Of a stretch of 64,000 nucleotides of DNA, positions 1 to 9,442 are shown piece after piece. Within the stretch, counting starts at the first letter, position 1, and the number at the start of each line of letters is the position of its first letter. The position numbers were made by a program, and so were the translations under genes. This DNA comes from Rebecca billardiae RCC1528 (Eukaryota > Haptophyta): positions 3,410,001 to 3,474,000 of the forward strand of contig OZ251224.1 of assembly GCA_965240325.2 (NCBI GenBank), given 5' to 3'. The notes beneath the pieces were generated by a model. It did no database searches, had not been told where the DNA came from, and saw nothing but the letters and a program-made list of their open reading frames with translations.

Positions 1-1
1 C

Positions 2-2344
2 GCGGCGGTCGCGGCGTCGGAGCTGACGGGCCTCGAGATCCTCGGCGCCGACGGCGAGATTGAGCGTCTCGCGCCGCGCTTCCAGCCGGGCTGGTTCTAC
101 TACTACAACACGATCCCGTTCGAGATGGACCTGGACACGGTGATCGTACGTGCTACGGCGCGCGACGCGCAGAGCGTCGTCCACGCGGAGGTGTGGCAGC
201 TCCCCGCGGACGCTTCGGCGGTGGTCGCCAAGGGCGCCAAGTCGGGGGTCGCACGCATGGGCGGCAAGCAGCCGAAGCGCTCCGTGTCGCCGCGCAAGCA
301 GGCACGCCCGGGATCGCCGCGCAAGCAGGGGCGCGCCGCCTCGCCGCGCAAGCAGGCCGCGCCCGGCTCGCCGCGCAAGCAGCGGGGCCGCTCGCCTTCG
401 CCGCGCAAGCAGGGGCGCGCCGCCTCGCCGCGCAAGCAGGCCGCGCCCGGCTCGCCGCGCAAGCAGCGGGGCCGCTCGCCTTCGCCGCGCAAGCAGGGGC
501 GCCCCGGCTCGCCGCGCAAGCAGGCCGCGCCCGGCTCGCCGCGCAAGCAGCGAGGCCGATCGCCTTCGCCGCGCAAGCCGGGGCGCCCCGGCTCGCCGCG
601 CAAGCAGGCCGCGCCCGGCTCGCCGCGCAAGCAGCGAGGCCGATCGCCTTCGCCGCGCAAGCCGGGCCGCCCCGGCTCGCCGCGCAAGGGCGGCAAGTCG
701 TCCAAGGGCGGCGGCAAGAAGGGCCGCCGCTCGCGCCGAGCGCAGCGGCAGCCCGACGTCGTGCCCGAGCACCTGCTGCCCTTCGTCGGGCGGCTGCACC
801 TGCCGCCCGGCGTGGCAGACGCCGACGCGGCGGGGTCGCCCGCGGCCGCCCCGACGCTCGAGCCGCCTGTGCCGGCGCCCGCCGCCGCCGAGCCCGAGCG
901 CGCGCCCGCGGCCGCGGCGTGGGCGCCGGCCGACGCGCCGGGCGCGGACGCAGGCGAGGGCGCGGGCGCGGGCGCGCCGCGCGAGCTCTCGATCCGCAGC
1001 TCGCTCGCGCTGCCGTCGCTGGGGCTTGGCGCGGAGGCGCTCCCGCCCGCGGCGCTGAGCGCGGTGCGCGCGGACGCGTCGCGGCTGTACGACACGTTTC
1101 GTCCGCTCGGCGCCGACCCGAGCGCGCGCATCGACTATGACGAATTCTCGCGCCTGCTGAGCGGTCTGCGGCTCGGGCTGACGCGGCCGGACGTGGACAC
1201 GCTCTTCGACCTCGCGGACGCGCAGCAGCGCGGCGAGCTGTCGTACGCGGAGCTGCGCGCGCTGCTCGAGCGGCTCAAGCCGAACTGCATTGAGAGGCAG
1301 CTCGCTGTCGGCGCGCCGCCCGAGGCGCGGCGTGCAGCGGCGACGCGCTCACGCTCCGCTTCGCCGCCGCCCGCGCCGCGCCAGGCGTGGGGCGAGGAGG
1401 GCGCGCGGCCGAAGCCGATCACGCTGGATGACGAGGCGATCGCCGGCGCCGTGCACTACCCGCCCGCGGCGGACGCGGCGGACGCGGCGGACGAGGAGCG
1501 GCCGCACCAATCCGTCCTCGTGCGCGTGAGCGTGCGTTCGGCCGACGGCAGCGCCGCGTGCCACTACCTCGTCGAGCTGCTCTGCGAGCAGCCGGCGCCG
1601 ACGCCGAGCGCGCCGCCGGAGGTGGAGCCTCTGCTCGACTCGCTCTTCGACGCGTATGCGCGCGCGCCCCCCGGCGCGCCGCCGGGCGCGCCGCCGGCGG
1701 TGGGGCTGGAGGCCTTCGTCTCGTGCGCGCGCTCCGCGCGGCTCGCGCCCGACGGCGCGGCCGCGCGCGCGGCGTTCCTCGGCGCGACGCGGCACAAGGA
1801 GGGGGCGGCGCTCACGCGCGCCCGCTTCTGGACGTGCCTGTACGACACGGCGGCGCGCGCGACCGCGGGCGTCGGCGGCGGGCCCGGCGCGGCGGCGGCG
1901 GCGCTCGACGCGGAGAGCGTGCTCCGCACGGTGCGGCTGCTGATGGGCCCGCTGCGTTGGAACCTCGACGCGTGCCGCACCGTCGCGCTCAACCGCGGGA
2001 GCATCGCGGCCGCGCGCAAGCTCGAGCAGCAGCTGCGCGACGACCAGGGCCGCGCGCAGCTGCAGGGCGAGCGCTGGGCGCTCGCGCCGCCCAAGCCGCT
2101 CGCGCACGGCCGGTCGCACGGGCGTGAGCGCCCGCTGCTCGTCGCCGACGAGGCGGACGCCGCCGCGCCCGCCGGCGCGGCGGAGCGATGGCACGCGGTG
2201 CAGACGCTCGCGCCGCCGCGGACGGTGCTCGACGACCTGCCCGTGCTCGACAATGTGGCGCGCGAGCCCGAGGCGCGCGAGTACGTGGCGCACATGCACA
2301 AGATGTGGCGCGAGCAGCAGCGCACCGTGCTCTGGCCGGCGTGA
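2..2344 (+). CDS. EF-hand protein with SPRKQ basic repeats (5' partial)
   Basis: The frame is open from the first bases of the window, so the true start lies upstream; the first internal ATG is at 125. Bases 280-690 encode a run of basic 14-16-residue repeats built on Ser-Pro-Arg-Lys-Gln, resembling the SPKK-type DNA- or microtubule-binding motifs of histone tails. A Pro/Ala-rich linker follows. Around 1080-1280 lies an EF-hand pair: the second loop is near canonical (Asp at 1, Gly at 6, Glu at 12, in DAQQRGELSYAE), while the first has Gly at position 1 and is probably weak. The C-terminal half contains a second helical region that may be another degenerate EF-hand lobe. No catalytic motif is visible. 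The repeat is also repetitive at DNA level, so copy number may vary. Function unknown; a calcium-responsive scaffold is a guess. Confidence 0.7.
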   Translation, partial: AAVAASELTGLEILGADGEIERLAPRFQPGWFYYYNTIPFEMDLDTVIVRATARDAQSVVHAEVWQLPADASAVVAKGAKSGVARMGGKQPKRSVSPRKQARPGSPRKQGRAASPRKQAAPGSPRKQRGRSPSPRKQGRAASPRKQAAPGSPRKQRGRSPSPRKQGRPGSPRKQAAPGSPRKQRGRSPSPRKPGRPGSPRKQAAPGSPRKQRGRSPSPRKPGRPGSPRKGGKSSKGGGKKGRRSRRAQRQPDVVPEHLLPFVGRLHLPPGVADADAAGSPAAAPTLEPPVPAPAAAEPERAPAAAAWAPADAPGADAGEGAGAGAPRELSIRSSLALPSLGLGAEALPPAALSAVRADASRLYDTFRPLGADPSARIDYDEFSRLLSGLRLGLTRPDVDTLFDLADAQQRGELSYAELRALLERLKPNCIERQLAVGAPPEARRAAATRSRSASPPPAPRQAWGEEGARPKPITLDDEAIAGAVHYPPAADAADAADEERPHQSVLVRVSVRSADGSAACHYLVELLCEQPAPTPSAPPEVEPLLDSLFDAYARAPPGAPPGAPPAVGLEAFVSCARSARLAPDGAAARAAFLGATRHKEGAALTRARFWTCLYDTAARATAGVGGGPGAAAAALDAESVLRTVRLLMGPLRWNLDACRTVALNRGSIAAARKLEQQLRDDQGRAQLQGERWALAPPKPLAHGRSHGRERPLLVADEADAAAPAGAAERWHAVQTLAPPRTVLDDLPVLDNVAREPEAREYVAHMHKMWREQQRTVLWPA

Positions 2345-2619
2345 CGCCGTGACGAGGGCCAGCCTGCTGCGGGTGGCTGCGGCGCTTCGTGACCGGACCG
2401 ACACCGACGCTGATCGGTGATCACTGAGTGATCCGCCTGATGCCGTGCCCGGCACGACCACGCGCATTATCAGTCACACTGATTGCTGATTGATCAATCT
2501 CGACCTCCGCCGTCCGTGTGGCGTGTCGGGCGTCGGCAGCGGCTGCGGGCTGCTACTTGGCGGCCACAGCAGGCACACGGTGTCGAGTCAGCCGCAAACG
2601 TGGCCCGAAAACTACTACA

Positions 2620-2732
2620 GCAGTTTACTAAGAATAAGACTTAATAAGAGACGCACACGGCACACAGCTCAGGCAGGCGAGATCCACAGGCATCACGCGT
2701 CTCTTATTTTATAATTAACCAAGTGTGCACGA
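2620..2732. repeat. Dispersed repeat family 1, copy A
   Basis: This stretch contains CAGTTTACTAAGAATAAGA and CACAGCTCAGGCAGGCGAGA blocks that recur at 49852-49900 and 62441-62530, plus an AACCAAGTGTGCACG block found inverted at about 62461-62475 and, in part, at 56181. An 11-bp inverted repeat (ATAAGAGACGC at about 2644, GCGTCTCTTAT at about 2697) flanks the middle of this copy. It probably belongs to a small non-autonomous mobile family; no coding capacity is seen. The rest of the 2345-2775 gap shows nothing recognisable. Confidence 0.6.
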
Positions 2733-2775
2733 CAACTCCGACGACCAACGGTCTTCGGCGTCATCACTCATCGGC

Positions 2776-3912
2776 TCATCCATCCGGGATTCCGTTCCTG
2801 GTGAGCAGCAAGAGAAGAGCAACGCACGCTCCGGCACCAAATGCCAGGGCCTGATCTCGGTCGAGCGCAAGGCGGCGTGCCCAAGGCGCGAGTGCGCGGC
2901 GGAGGCGCGGGCCGAGAGGCGCCCGCGGCGCCGTCGGGCGGACGGCCGGTGGAGGCGTCGGCGGTGGCGGCCCGGCGCGGGCGGAGCCTGAGCGGCCATG
3001 CGTGGGCATGCTGCCCGGGCGGAGGTTCGCCCTCAAGAGCTCGAGGAGCCCACCCGGCGCCATGAACTCCTCGCGGTCGACATGCCCCGAGCCGTCGTGG
3101 TCGACCAGTGGCCACACGGCCGCGAGCACGCTCGCCAGCTCCTCCTGCTCCAGCCCAGGCACTGTCTTGAGCAGCGCGCGCATCAGCTCGCCACGGTCGA
3201 GGTGGCCCGAGCGGTCCTCGTCGAAGGCGTTGAACCACCTGCGGGCGAGACGCGCAGCGCGGCGCAGCGCGCGTGAGCCGCGCCGCGCCAGCCACCCGCC
3301 TCGCGCAGCCCGCGGCCGGCGGGCGAGGCCACGGGCAGGCAGGCCGCAGACCCTCTCGGGTGCGCACCTCTCGGGCTCATCAAAGACGCTCGGCGTGTCC
3401 TCAGCCTGTCTCCGCCTGCGATCGGCGCGGCGCACACGGTCGTACATCTGCTCGAGCATCGGGCACACGCCGCTCACGAACTCGAGGTAGTCCACGCTGC
3501 CATCGCCATCCACGTCCCACATCGACCACAGCGCGTCGATCCGCTCGCGCACCGTCGACGGATCGTCCGCGCCCACAAATGCCACGCAGTAGTCACACAC
3601 CTCGTCCGCGCCGAGCCGACCGTCGCCTGACGAGTCAAGTAGCTGGAAGAGCTTGCGCGGATCGCGGTGCGGAGACGGCAGCTCGACGGGGCGCACAAAC
3701 TCCGCGCGGCACACCGGGCATGCGCGGACGTTGAGCGCGCGTGCGCACGGAAGGCAGAGGAAATGGCGGCACACGCGCCTGGCGGAACGGTCCGTGAGCA
3801 CGGCGAGTGTAAGGGGCCGCGGCTCGAGGCAGATCACGCACTCGCCGTGTTCGCACGCTGCTTCGCCGAGGCCCGCGAGGAACCCGCCCTGGCCGCCGGG
3901 AGCTCCAGACAT
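2776..3912 (-). CDS. RING finger / four EF-hand protein with C-terminal membrane anchor
   Basis: The 378-residue protein starts at the first in-frame ATG (3912). Residues 25-68 form a C3HC4 RING: Cys25, Cys28, Cys48, His50, Cys53, Cys56, Cys65, Cys68, consistent with a RING E3 ubiquitin ligase. Two canonical EF-hand loops follow at about 93-104 (DSSGDGRLGADE) and 133-144 (DVDGDGSVDYLE), and two more at about 231-242 (DEDRSGHLDRGE) and 271-282 (DHDGSGHVDREE), separated by an Arg-rich linker. Residues 355-370 are a single hydrophobic segment near the C-terminus, suggesting a tail anchor with RING and EF-hands facing the cytosol. The gene is divergent from the methyltransferase-GT61 gene with about 126 bp between starts. 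The Arg-rich linker could hide an unspliced intron. A calcium-regulated E3 role is inferred from domains only. Confidence 0.75.
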   Translation of the reverse strand: MSGAPGGQGGFLAGLGEAACEHGECVICLEPRPLTLAVLTDRSARRVCRHFLCLPCARALNVRACPVCRAEFVRPVELPSPHRDPRKLFQLLDSSGDGRLGADEVCDYCVAFVGADDPSTVRERIDALWSMWDVDGDGSVDYLEFVSGVCPMLEQMYDRVRRADRRRRQAEDTPSVFDEPERCAPERVCGLPARGLARRPRAARGGWLARRGSRALRRAARLARRWFNAFDEDRSGHLDRGELMRALLKTVPGLEQEELASVLAAVWPLVDHDGSGHVDREEFMAPGGLLELLRANLRPGSMPTHGRSGSARAGPPPPTPPPAVRPTAPRAPLGPRLRRALAPWARRLALDRDQALAFGAGACVALLLLLTRNGIPDG

Positions 3913-4038
3913 GACCGGTGGCGGCGCACCCTTGGCGGCGCCAACGAGATCTGCTCCAGTCGCATCGGAATTCGCGCCGCGCGGCAAGGGCGGTTTGGTT
4001 TTCCTGATGTGCTTTCGAGTTTCGAGTCATCATCGCAG

Positions 4039-6017
4039 ATGATGGCGACGGTCAGGACGATGCCGCTCATCCGTTGGCTCCTCGTTGTCGTCCTGGCGGC
4101 GCGCTGCCCACCCTGCTGCGGCGGAGCACACGAGGTGGACTATGTGCTGCCGCTCATCAAGTACCGCGTGTCCAAGCGCTATCCCGACCCGGCGACCCGG
4201 CCGTCAAAGCGCGTGCTCGTCATCGGCTGCGGCAACGGCGTGGGCGTGGCGATGCTGTGGCGGCTCGGCTTCTGCGCGAGCGGGACGGAGACCTCGACTG
4301 CAGCTGTCAGCGCGGTGCAGGCCGCGCTTGTCCGGCCGACCAGCTCTCGGGCTGTCGACGTGTGCCGTGGCGAGCCGTGCGTGCAGCGCGGCTCACTCTC
4401 AGTGCTGCCTTTTCCAGATGGCGCGTTTAGCGCGCTGGTGTGCGCGCGCTCGCTCGGGGACGTGCCGGCGTCGCTCGTGTCGCAGGTCGTGCTCGAGTTC
4501 ACGCGCGTCGTGACGGACGCGCTCTTCCTCGCGCTGAACGTGCGTCCCGGCGCGGACATCGCCACGCTGGGCATGCTGGGCTCGCGCTGGTGGACGCAGC
4601 GGCTCGAGGCGAGCGGGGTGTGGGCGTGCAGCGTCGTGTGGCGCTCGAGTGTGAACGGCACGGCCGAGGTGGCGGAGCGCGTGTGGATCGAGTGCGTCCG
4701 CCCGAACGAGGAGCCGAGCCGGCCCGCGTTCACGGAGGACGAGGCGTCGCACGAGGAGAGCGCGCGCCCCACCCCCGCGCGCTCAAGCGAAGCTGCCCAC
4801 AGCAGTGGCGCAGTGCGCTCGGCTGCGCGCACCCGGGGCGGATCGTCGAGCGCATCTGGCTGCGCGAGCGAGTACCTCATCGCACACGATGGTCACCTGT
4901 CGGGCAAGGGGAAGATGTGGGAGGTGCGCGCCACGAGCCCACGCATGCCGAGCAGCGCCGCCGGCGCGCCGCGGGCTGTGCGCATCACCCGGCGCGTGTG
5001 CCTCTGTTCGCACACACCGCGCACGCAAGCTCGCGCCCTGCGCGCACCGGACCCGGCGCGCGGCGATGTATGACGCGTGCGCCTGCCCATCCCTCCCCCG
5101 GGCGGCAGTACTACCACTTCCTCATCGACTTTGCGCCGCGCGTGCTCTACGCGATGCGCAACCAAACCTGCCCACGCACGATCCTCCACGTGCCTGGCTG
5201 GTTCAACGACGCGCGCTTCGAGCTGGCGATGCCCGACACCGACCGCACGATGTGGCCGCAGGCGCGCGCCGTCTTTGCTGGGTACGGGCTCGAGCTGCGC
5301 CCGTACCCGTCGGCCGAGCGCGAGCCGACGGGCGTGCGCGTGCTCCCGTTCAACACGCGGCCGTGGAGCGAGCAGCCTGTGGAGTGGTTTGAGCACTTCC
5401 GCCAGCGCACGCTGCGGCTCACGCACGTGACCACCTTCCACGGGTCCGAGCCGGGCGTGCTCGTGCTGCGGCGCGGCTGGGGGTTGGGGCTAGGGCAAAC
5501 GAAGCGCGAGTGCAGCAAGGCGCTCTACTGCGGCACGGGCGCGGTGCGGCGGCACCTCCCTGCGCAGTTCTTCGACGACGCGGCGGCGTGGATGCGCGCG
5601 CACGGCATCCGGCACACCATCGCCGAGCTCGACGCCATGCCGCTGCTGCAGCAGGCGCAGCTCTTCGCTGACGCTGACGTCGTGCTGGGCATCCATGGCG
5701 GCGGGCTGTCCAACATCATCTTCTGCGCGCCAGGGACGACGGTAGTCGAGCTGGGGAAGCGCGCGAGCTACTGCTTCAGGCGGCTCGCGAGCAAGATGCG
5801 CCTTGCGTATCACCACCCGCGCGACCGTGACCGCAGCTTCTCCGGCGTGCAGCAGATCGTGCTGCGCGCTGTGGCGCGCGCGCGCAAGCGCTTGGCGGCG
5901 GTACAGTCTGGCGGCGCCGCGGCAGAGGGCGGCGCCGACGCTGGGGGCGCTGAGGGTGACGACGAGGCGGATACTGATGAGGACGGCGTCGACGAAGGCG
6001 ACGCAGCAGAAGGCTGA
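4039..6017 (+). CDS. Methyltransferase-like / GT61 glycosyltransferase fusion
   Basis: Two exons: 4039-4923 and 5109-6017, joined in phase 0 across a GT-AG intron (donor GTGCGCG, acceptor GGCAG); 597 aa. The start is the paired ATG at 4039/4042, followed by a hydrophobic leader (residues about 9-22) that suggests secretory entry. Exon 1 carries a class I SAM-methyltransferase-like fold: glycine-rich motif I VLVIGCGNGVG at about 59-69 and a later LPFPDGAFSALVCARSL stretch. Exon 2 matches the DUF563/GT61 family (plant xylosyl-/arabinosyltransferases, EOGT): YYHFLIDFAPRVLYAM at the splice and DADVVLGIHGGGLSN at about residue 484, followed by the family-typical CAPGTTVVELG. The tail is acidic. 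Likely a Golgi or ER glycosyltransferase; acceptor sugar unknown. Exon 1 lacks some catalytic landmarks, so methyltransferase activity is uncertain. The two halves could be separate genes if the splice is wrong. Confidence 0.72.
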
Positions 6018-6687
6018 CGCCAGCGTTGCGATTGCCCTGCCCCTGGCGGCCCAGGTCTTGGCCCATCAGGACCGATGACGATGATTGTATCGTCATCATT
6101 TTGCCGGCGCGGGCTGGTGCCGGTGGTAGCGGCTCGCCCCTGCTTGCTGCTTGTCCAACGTGACATCAGACACGTGCAGCAGCCGTAGTGACTAGTCACT
6201 CTCAGACTCAGTGAGCCGAGATAGGCGCGGCCGCGGGGCACCGGAACGCTGCCAGTTAACAGGGCCGCTCACCTGCTGCTGCGCCGGTAGTCTGTTTTTA
6301 AATTGTGGCGTGGCGGTGTCTTTTAGTATAGTGGCCACGTAGTACGTGGCAGTAGTATAGCAGTGTGGCCGTGGAGCTGGAGGATCCACCGCCACGAGCT
6401 GGTGTTGGACTGTTGGTCGCAGCGGGCTGCACCGCGCCGCCCCGGGGCCGCCGACGGCCCGGGCCGATCAGCGCGCGCGCGCCGGTGCGCGCGCAGCCGC
6501 CTGTGGCACTACTGTGAGTCCGGGTGTGCCAGGCGTGGGCAGAGTGCTGTCCGGGCGTCACGTTACGCCATTCCTCGCGTCACGTCATGACGTCATGACG
6601 TGCGTGACGCGACGTTGATGACGCGTCACACACGCCCAGCCTTGCACGCAGTCGCAGTCAATAATACTTGATGCTGTGCGGGTCCGA

Positions 6688-6978
6688 TCAGCGATACCGC
6701 AGGCCGCGCTCGTACGCAGCAAGGTCATTGCCCCGAGTCTTGTTGCCTCCGCGGGCGAACGTGTCATGCTTGGCGATGTAGAAGGCTTCCATGCCGTCGC
6801 ACCTGTCATGCGTGACCTTGTACTCCCGACGAATCACGTGGGCTCCGCGCACGTCCTTGCCATCGCGCTCATGCTCACGCCAGCGTTGGAGAGCTTGACG
6901 TCCCGTCTGGCCAACGTACCCTTTCTTGTGATTCGGCAGCTTGTAGATGACGCAGTCGCAGATGTCGTTCTTCCCCAT
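6688..6978 (-). CDS. Small GIY-YIG endonuclease domain protein (left arm copy)
   Basis: A 96-residue protein identical to the copy at 7689-7979. It shows the GIY-YIG nuclease fold markers in order: VIYKL standing for the GIY motif (about residues 10-14), GYVGQT for the YIG motif (20-25), a conserved Arg in the helix QRWREHERD, a Glu in GMEAFYIAKHD (about residue 63), and a late Asn in GGNKTRGN. The Cys-Asp-Cys just before the first motif recalls the Cys-containing GIY-YIG domains of Penelope-like retroelements, but no reverse transcriptase is seen in the window. Free-standing homing-type nucleases are the other option. The gene points away from the palindrome centre. Likely DNA-nicking activity of a mobile element, inferred. 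Confidence 0.7.
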   Translation of the reverse strand: MGKNDICDCVIYKLPNHKKGYVGQTGRQALQRWREHERDGKDVRGAHVIRREYKVTHDRCDGMEAFYIAKHDTFARGGNKTRGNDLAAYERGLRYR

Positions 6979-7688
6979 GACGCGCTCGCCTTGGATTGAC
7001 GGGGATGCTCGCGGCTGAATGAAGTGGAAGGACTCCGAAGGAGATGCGCAGGTTTAGGACACGCGGCCCCGCCTGGGCACGTTTCCCGCGGTTAAAGGAG
7101 TAGATCTATAAGTCGAGAGTAATCAATCAAATAAAGCGACATATTGAACTTTGTCTTAAACGGTTAAACCGCACTCATCGACACACGTTACGACACAGAC
7201 TGGTATCGTCGCATACATTGCAGGGGCGAACCGTTAATAAGGGTGTTAAGTCCCAACGCTTGACGAGTTGATGTTGTCGGTTTTCACGGGATACCAGCCA
7301 ACCGGTCCAGAGCCAAGGGGCAAAGATTATTAAACCCTAATCTTTGCCCCTTGGCTCTGGACCGGTTGGCTGGTATCCCGTGAAAACCGACAACATCAAC
7401 TCGTCAAGCGTTGGGACTTAACACCCTTATTAACGGTTCGCCCCTGCAATGTATGCGACGATACCAGTCTGTGTCGTAACGTGTGTCGATGAGTGCGGTT
7501 TAACCGTTTAAGACAAAGTTCAATATGTCGCTTTATTTGATTGATTACTCTCGACTTATAGATCTACTCCTTTAACCGCGGGAAACGTGCCCAGGCGGGG
7601 CCGCGTGTCCTAAACCTGCGCATCTCCTTCGGAGTCCTTCCACTTCATTCAGCCGCGAGCATCCCCGTCAATCCAAGGCGAGCGCGTC

Positions 7689-7979
7689 ATGGGGAAGAAC
7701 GACATCTGCGACTGCGTCATCTACAAGCTGCCGAATCACAAGAAAGGGTACGTTGGCCAGACGGGACGTCAAGCTCTCCAACGCTGGCGTGAGCATGAGC
7801 GCGATGGCAAGGACGTGCGCGGAGCCCACGTGATTCGTCGGGAGTACAAGGTCACGCATGACAGGTGCGACGGCATGGAAGCCTTCTACATCGCCAAGCA
7901 TGACACGTTCGCCCGCGGAGGCAACAAGACTCGGGGCAATGACCTTGCTGCGTACGAGCGCGGCCTGCGGTATCGCTGA
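7689..7979 (+). CDS. Small GIY-YIG endonuclease domain protein (right arm copy)
   Basis: This is the mirror copy of the gene at 6688-6978, with an identical 96-residue product and the same GIY-YIG landmarks (VIYKL, GYVGQT, Arg in the following helix, Glu in GMEAFYIAK, terminal Asn). It starts at ATG 7689 about 350 bp from the palindrome centre and points outward. The 350-bp inner region between the two starts, with no other gene, would have to carry any promoters. Perfect identity between the copies means very recent duplication, ongoing gene conversion between arms, or an assembly artefact. Confidence 0.7.
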   Translation: MGKNDICDCVIYKLPNHKKGYVGQTGRQALQRWREHERDGKDVRGAHVIRREYKVTHDRCDGMEAFYIAKHDTFARGGNKTRGNDLAAYERGLRYR

Positions 7980-8680
7980 TCGGACCCGCACAGCATCAAG
8001 TATGACTGCGACAGTGCGCCGCAAGGCTGGGCGTGTGTGACGCGTCATCAACGTCGCGTCACGCACGTCATGACGTCATGACGTGACGCGAGGAATGGTG
8101 TAACGTGACGCCCGGACAGCACTCTGCCCACGCCTGGCACACCCGGACTCACAGTAGTGCCACAGGCGGCTGCGCGCGCGCCGGCGCGCGCGCGCTGACA
8201 GTGCCGATGGCGGCCGCGCGGCGTCGGCGCCCCGGGGCGGCGCGGTGCAGCCCGCTGCGACCAACACCAGCTCGTGGCGGTGGATCCTCCCTCCAGCTCC
8301 ACGGCCACACTGCTATACTACTGCTACGTACTACGTGGCCACTATACTAAAAGACACCGCCACGCCACAATTTAAAAACAGACCGTGACCGGCGGCGCAG
8401 CAGCACTGGTGCCCTCGGGCCCGACGGACGAGTCAATCGAGTTTGATTCCGCCGATAACCGGCTCGGCGCTGGCGCCGATGCAGGGTCAGTGCCGAGGGG
8501 CGGCAGTCCGTCACTCTTTCGGTGACGCAATACTTATTATTATTATTACTTTGCGAGGCCGCCTGTCGAGACTCGATGACGAGAGTACACGGTTCAAGTG
8601 GCTTACAGTGATCCGAATAATATATATATAATAATCGGCGGACGACGACCTAAACGTCCGTCGTGGTGAGTAGTTAGTGA

Positions 8681-8874
8681 GTGGCCCCCGCGCGCGCAGA
8701 TAACTTTGTCAGTTCACAGTTGAGTGATGAGTGACATTCATATATATCATTGAGTCACGTCGTGGCCCCCGCGCGCAGCAGTTGATCAGTGTCACTGTCA
8801 GTTCACAGTTGAGCACTGATGACTGATGAGTGACATTCATATCGTCATATTGTCAGTATCATTGACAGTCACGT
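8681..8874. repeat. Imperfect tandem duplication of about 80-110 bp
   Basis: Two successive blocks both begin with GTGGCCCCCGCGCGC, continue with GTCAGTTCACAGTTGAG and GATGAGTGACATTCATAT, and end in CACGTC (about 8681-8759 and 8762-8874). The second has extra short insertions. The surrounding DNA is AT-richer than the genes and has no coding signal. Confidence 0.55.
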
Positions 8875-9099
8875 CGGACCGCATGGGCCCATGCTCTCTC
8901 TCTCAGTCTCATTCTCTATAGCTTAAATAGGACCGCGTCCCGGACTCGACGCGGTTACTTACGGCGGTAGTGGCGGCCGGCAGCTAGTTCAGCCACGGCC
9001 CGCCACGGGCACGGTTGGCTCAGCTGTCAGCACTGAGTGGCGATTCCGGCCATTCGGACTACTGCGCGGCCTCTTGGATCAAGGGGTCTTACAAATAAC

Positions 9100-9332
9100 C
9101 CACTGGGGAGGAAGCCCCCAGTGCGAGCTTGGACCCATGCTGATGCTCTGTACCCTGGGGTTTGAGAGTCCGGTGTTTTTGCAGGCTTCAGCGGTACTTT
9201 TCTCGCTGAAACGCCTATTCTGGGCGATCTCCGGACAAAAAGCCACAGTGGCCAGCCTTCCAAAACACCGGACACTCGAACCCCACTCCCCAGGGTACGG
9301 AGCATGGGTCCACTTGCCTTCCTCCCCAGTGG
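9100..9332. mobile_element. MITE-like hairpin element
   Basis: The ends are 15-bp inverted repeats, CCACTGGGGAGGAAG at 9100-9114 and its complement at 9318-9332. The inverted homology continues inward with GGACCCATGCT, GTACCCTGGGG and GTCCGGTGTTTT blocks on the left that reappear inverted on the right, giving arms of about 90-100 bp and a loop near 9190-9235. There is no open frame of note and no clear target-site duplication. It resembles a small non-autonomous inverted-repeat element. Confidence 0.55.
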
Positions 9333-9438
9333 ATTTTTAAAGTCTCCTTGCTTGGATTCACCGGCGGGCATGCGCCGTGCTCTGATGTCCTGATGACTCA
9401 GCCGTACTGAGTGCTGTGATCTGTCCGAGAATAATCTG

Positions 9439-9442
<4 letters not shown>

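Larger units (their letters stand above)
6273..8407. repeat. Giant inverted repeat (palindrome), arms about 1.06 kb, 8-nt spacer
   Basis: The left arm (about 6273-7329) is the reverse complement of the right arm (7338-about 8407), with spacer TTAAACCC at 7330-7337. From the centre out to about 6665/8002, roughly 670 bp per arm, I see no mismatch. Farther out, the arms differ by scattered substitutions and small indels, for example around the GC-rich block at 6450-6490 versus 8170-8220. Each arm carries one outward-pointing GIY-YIG gene. Short nested palindromes of GACGTCATGACGTCATGACG type lie near 6580-6600 and 8070-8085. The structure may be a foldback-type mobile element, two head-to-head copies of one element, or an assembly foldback. 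Confidence 0.85.

Noticed and set aside
6273-8407. Hammerhead ribozyme expected if the GIY-YIG unit were a Penelope-like element
   Set aside because: I looked for the CTGATGA...GAAA core in both arms and did not find it; no reverse transcriptase is present either.
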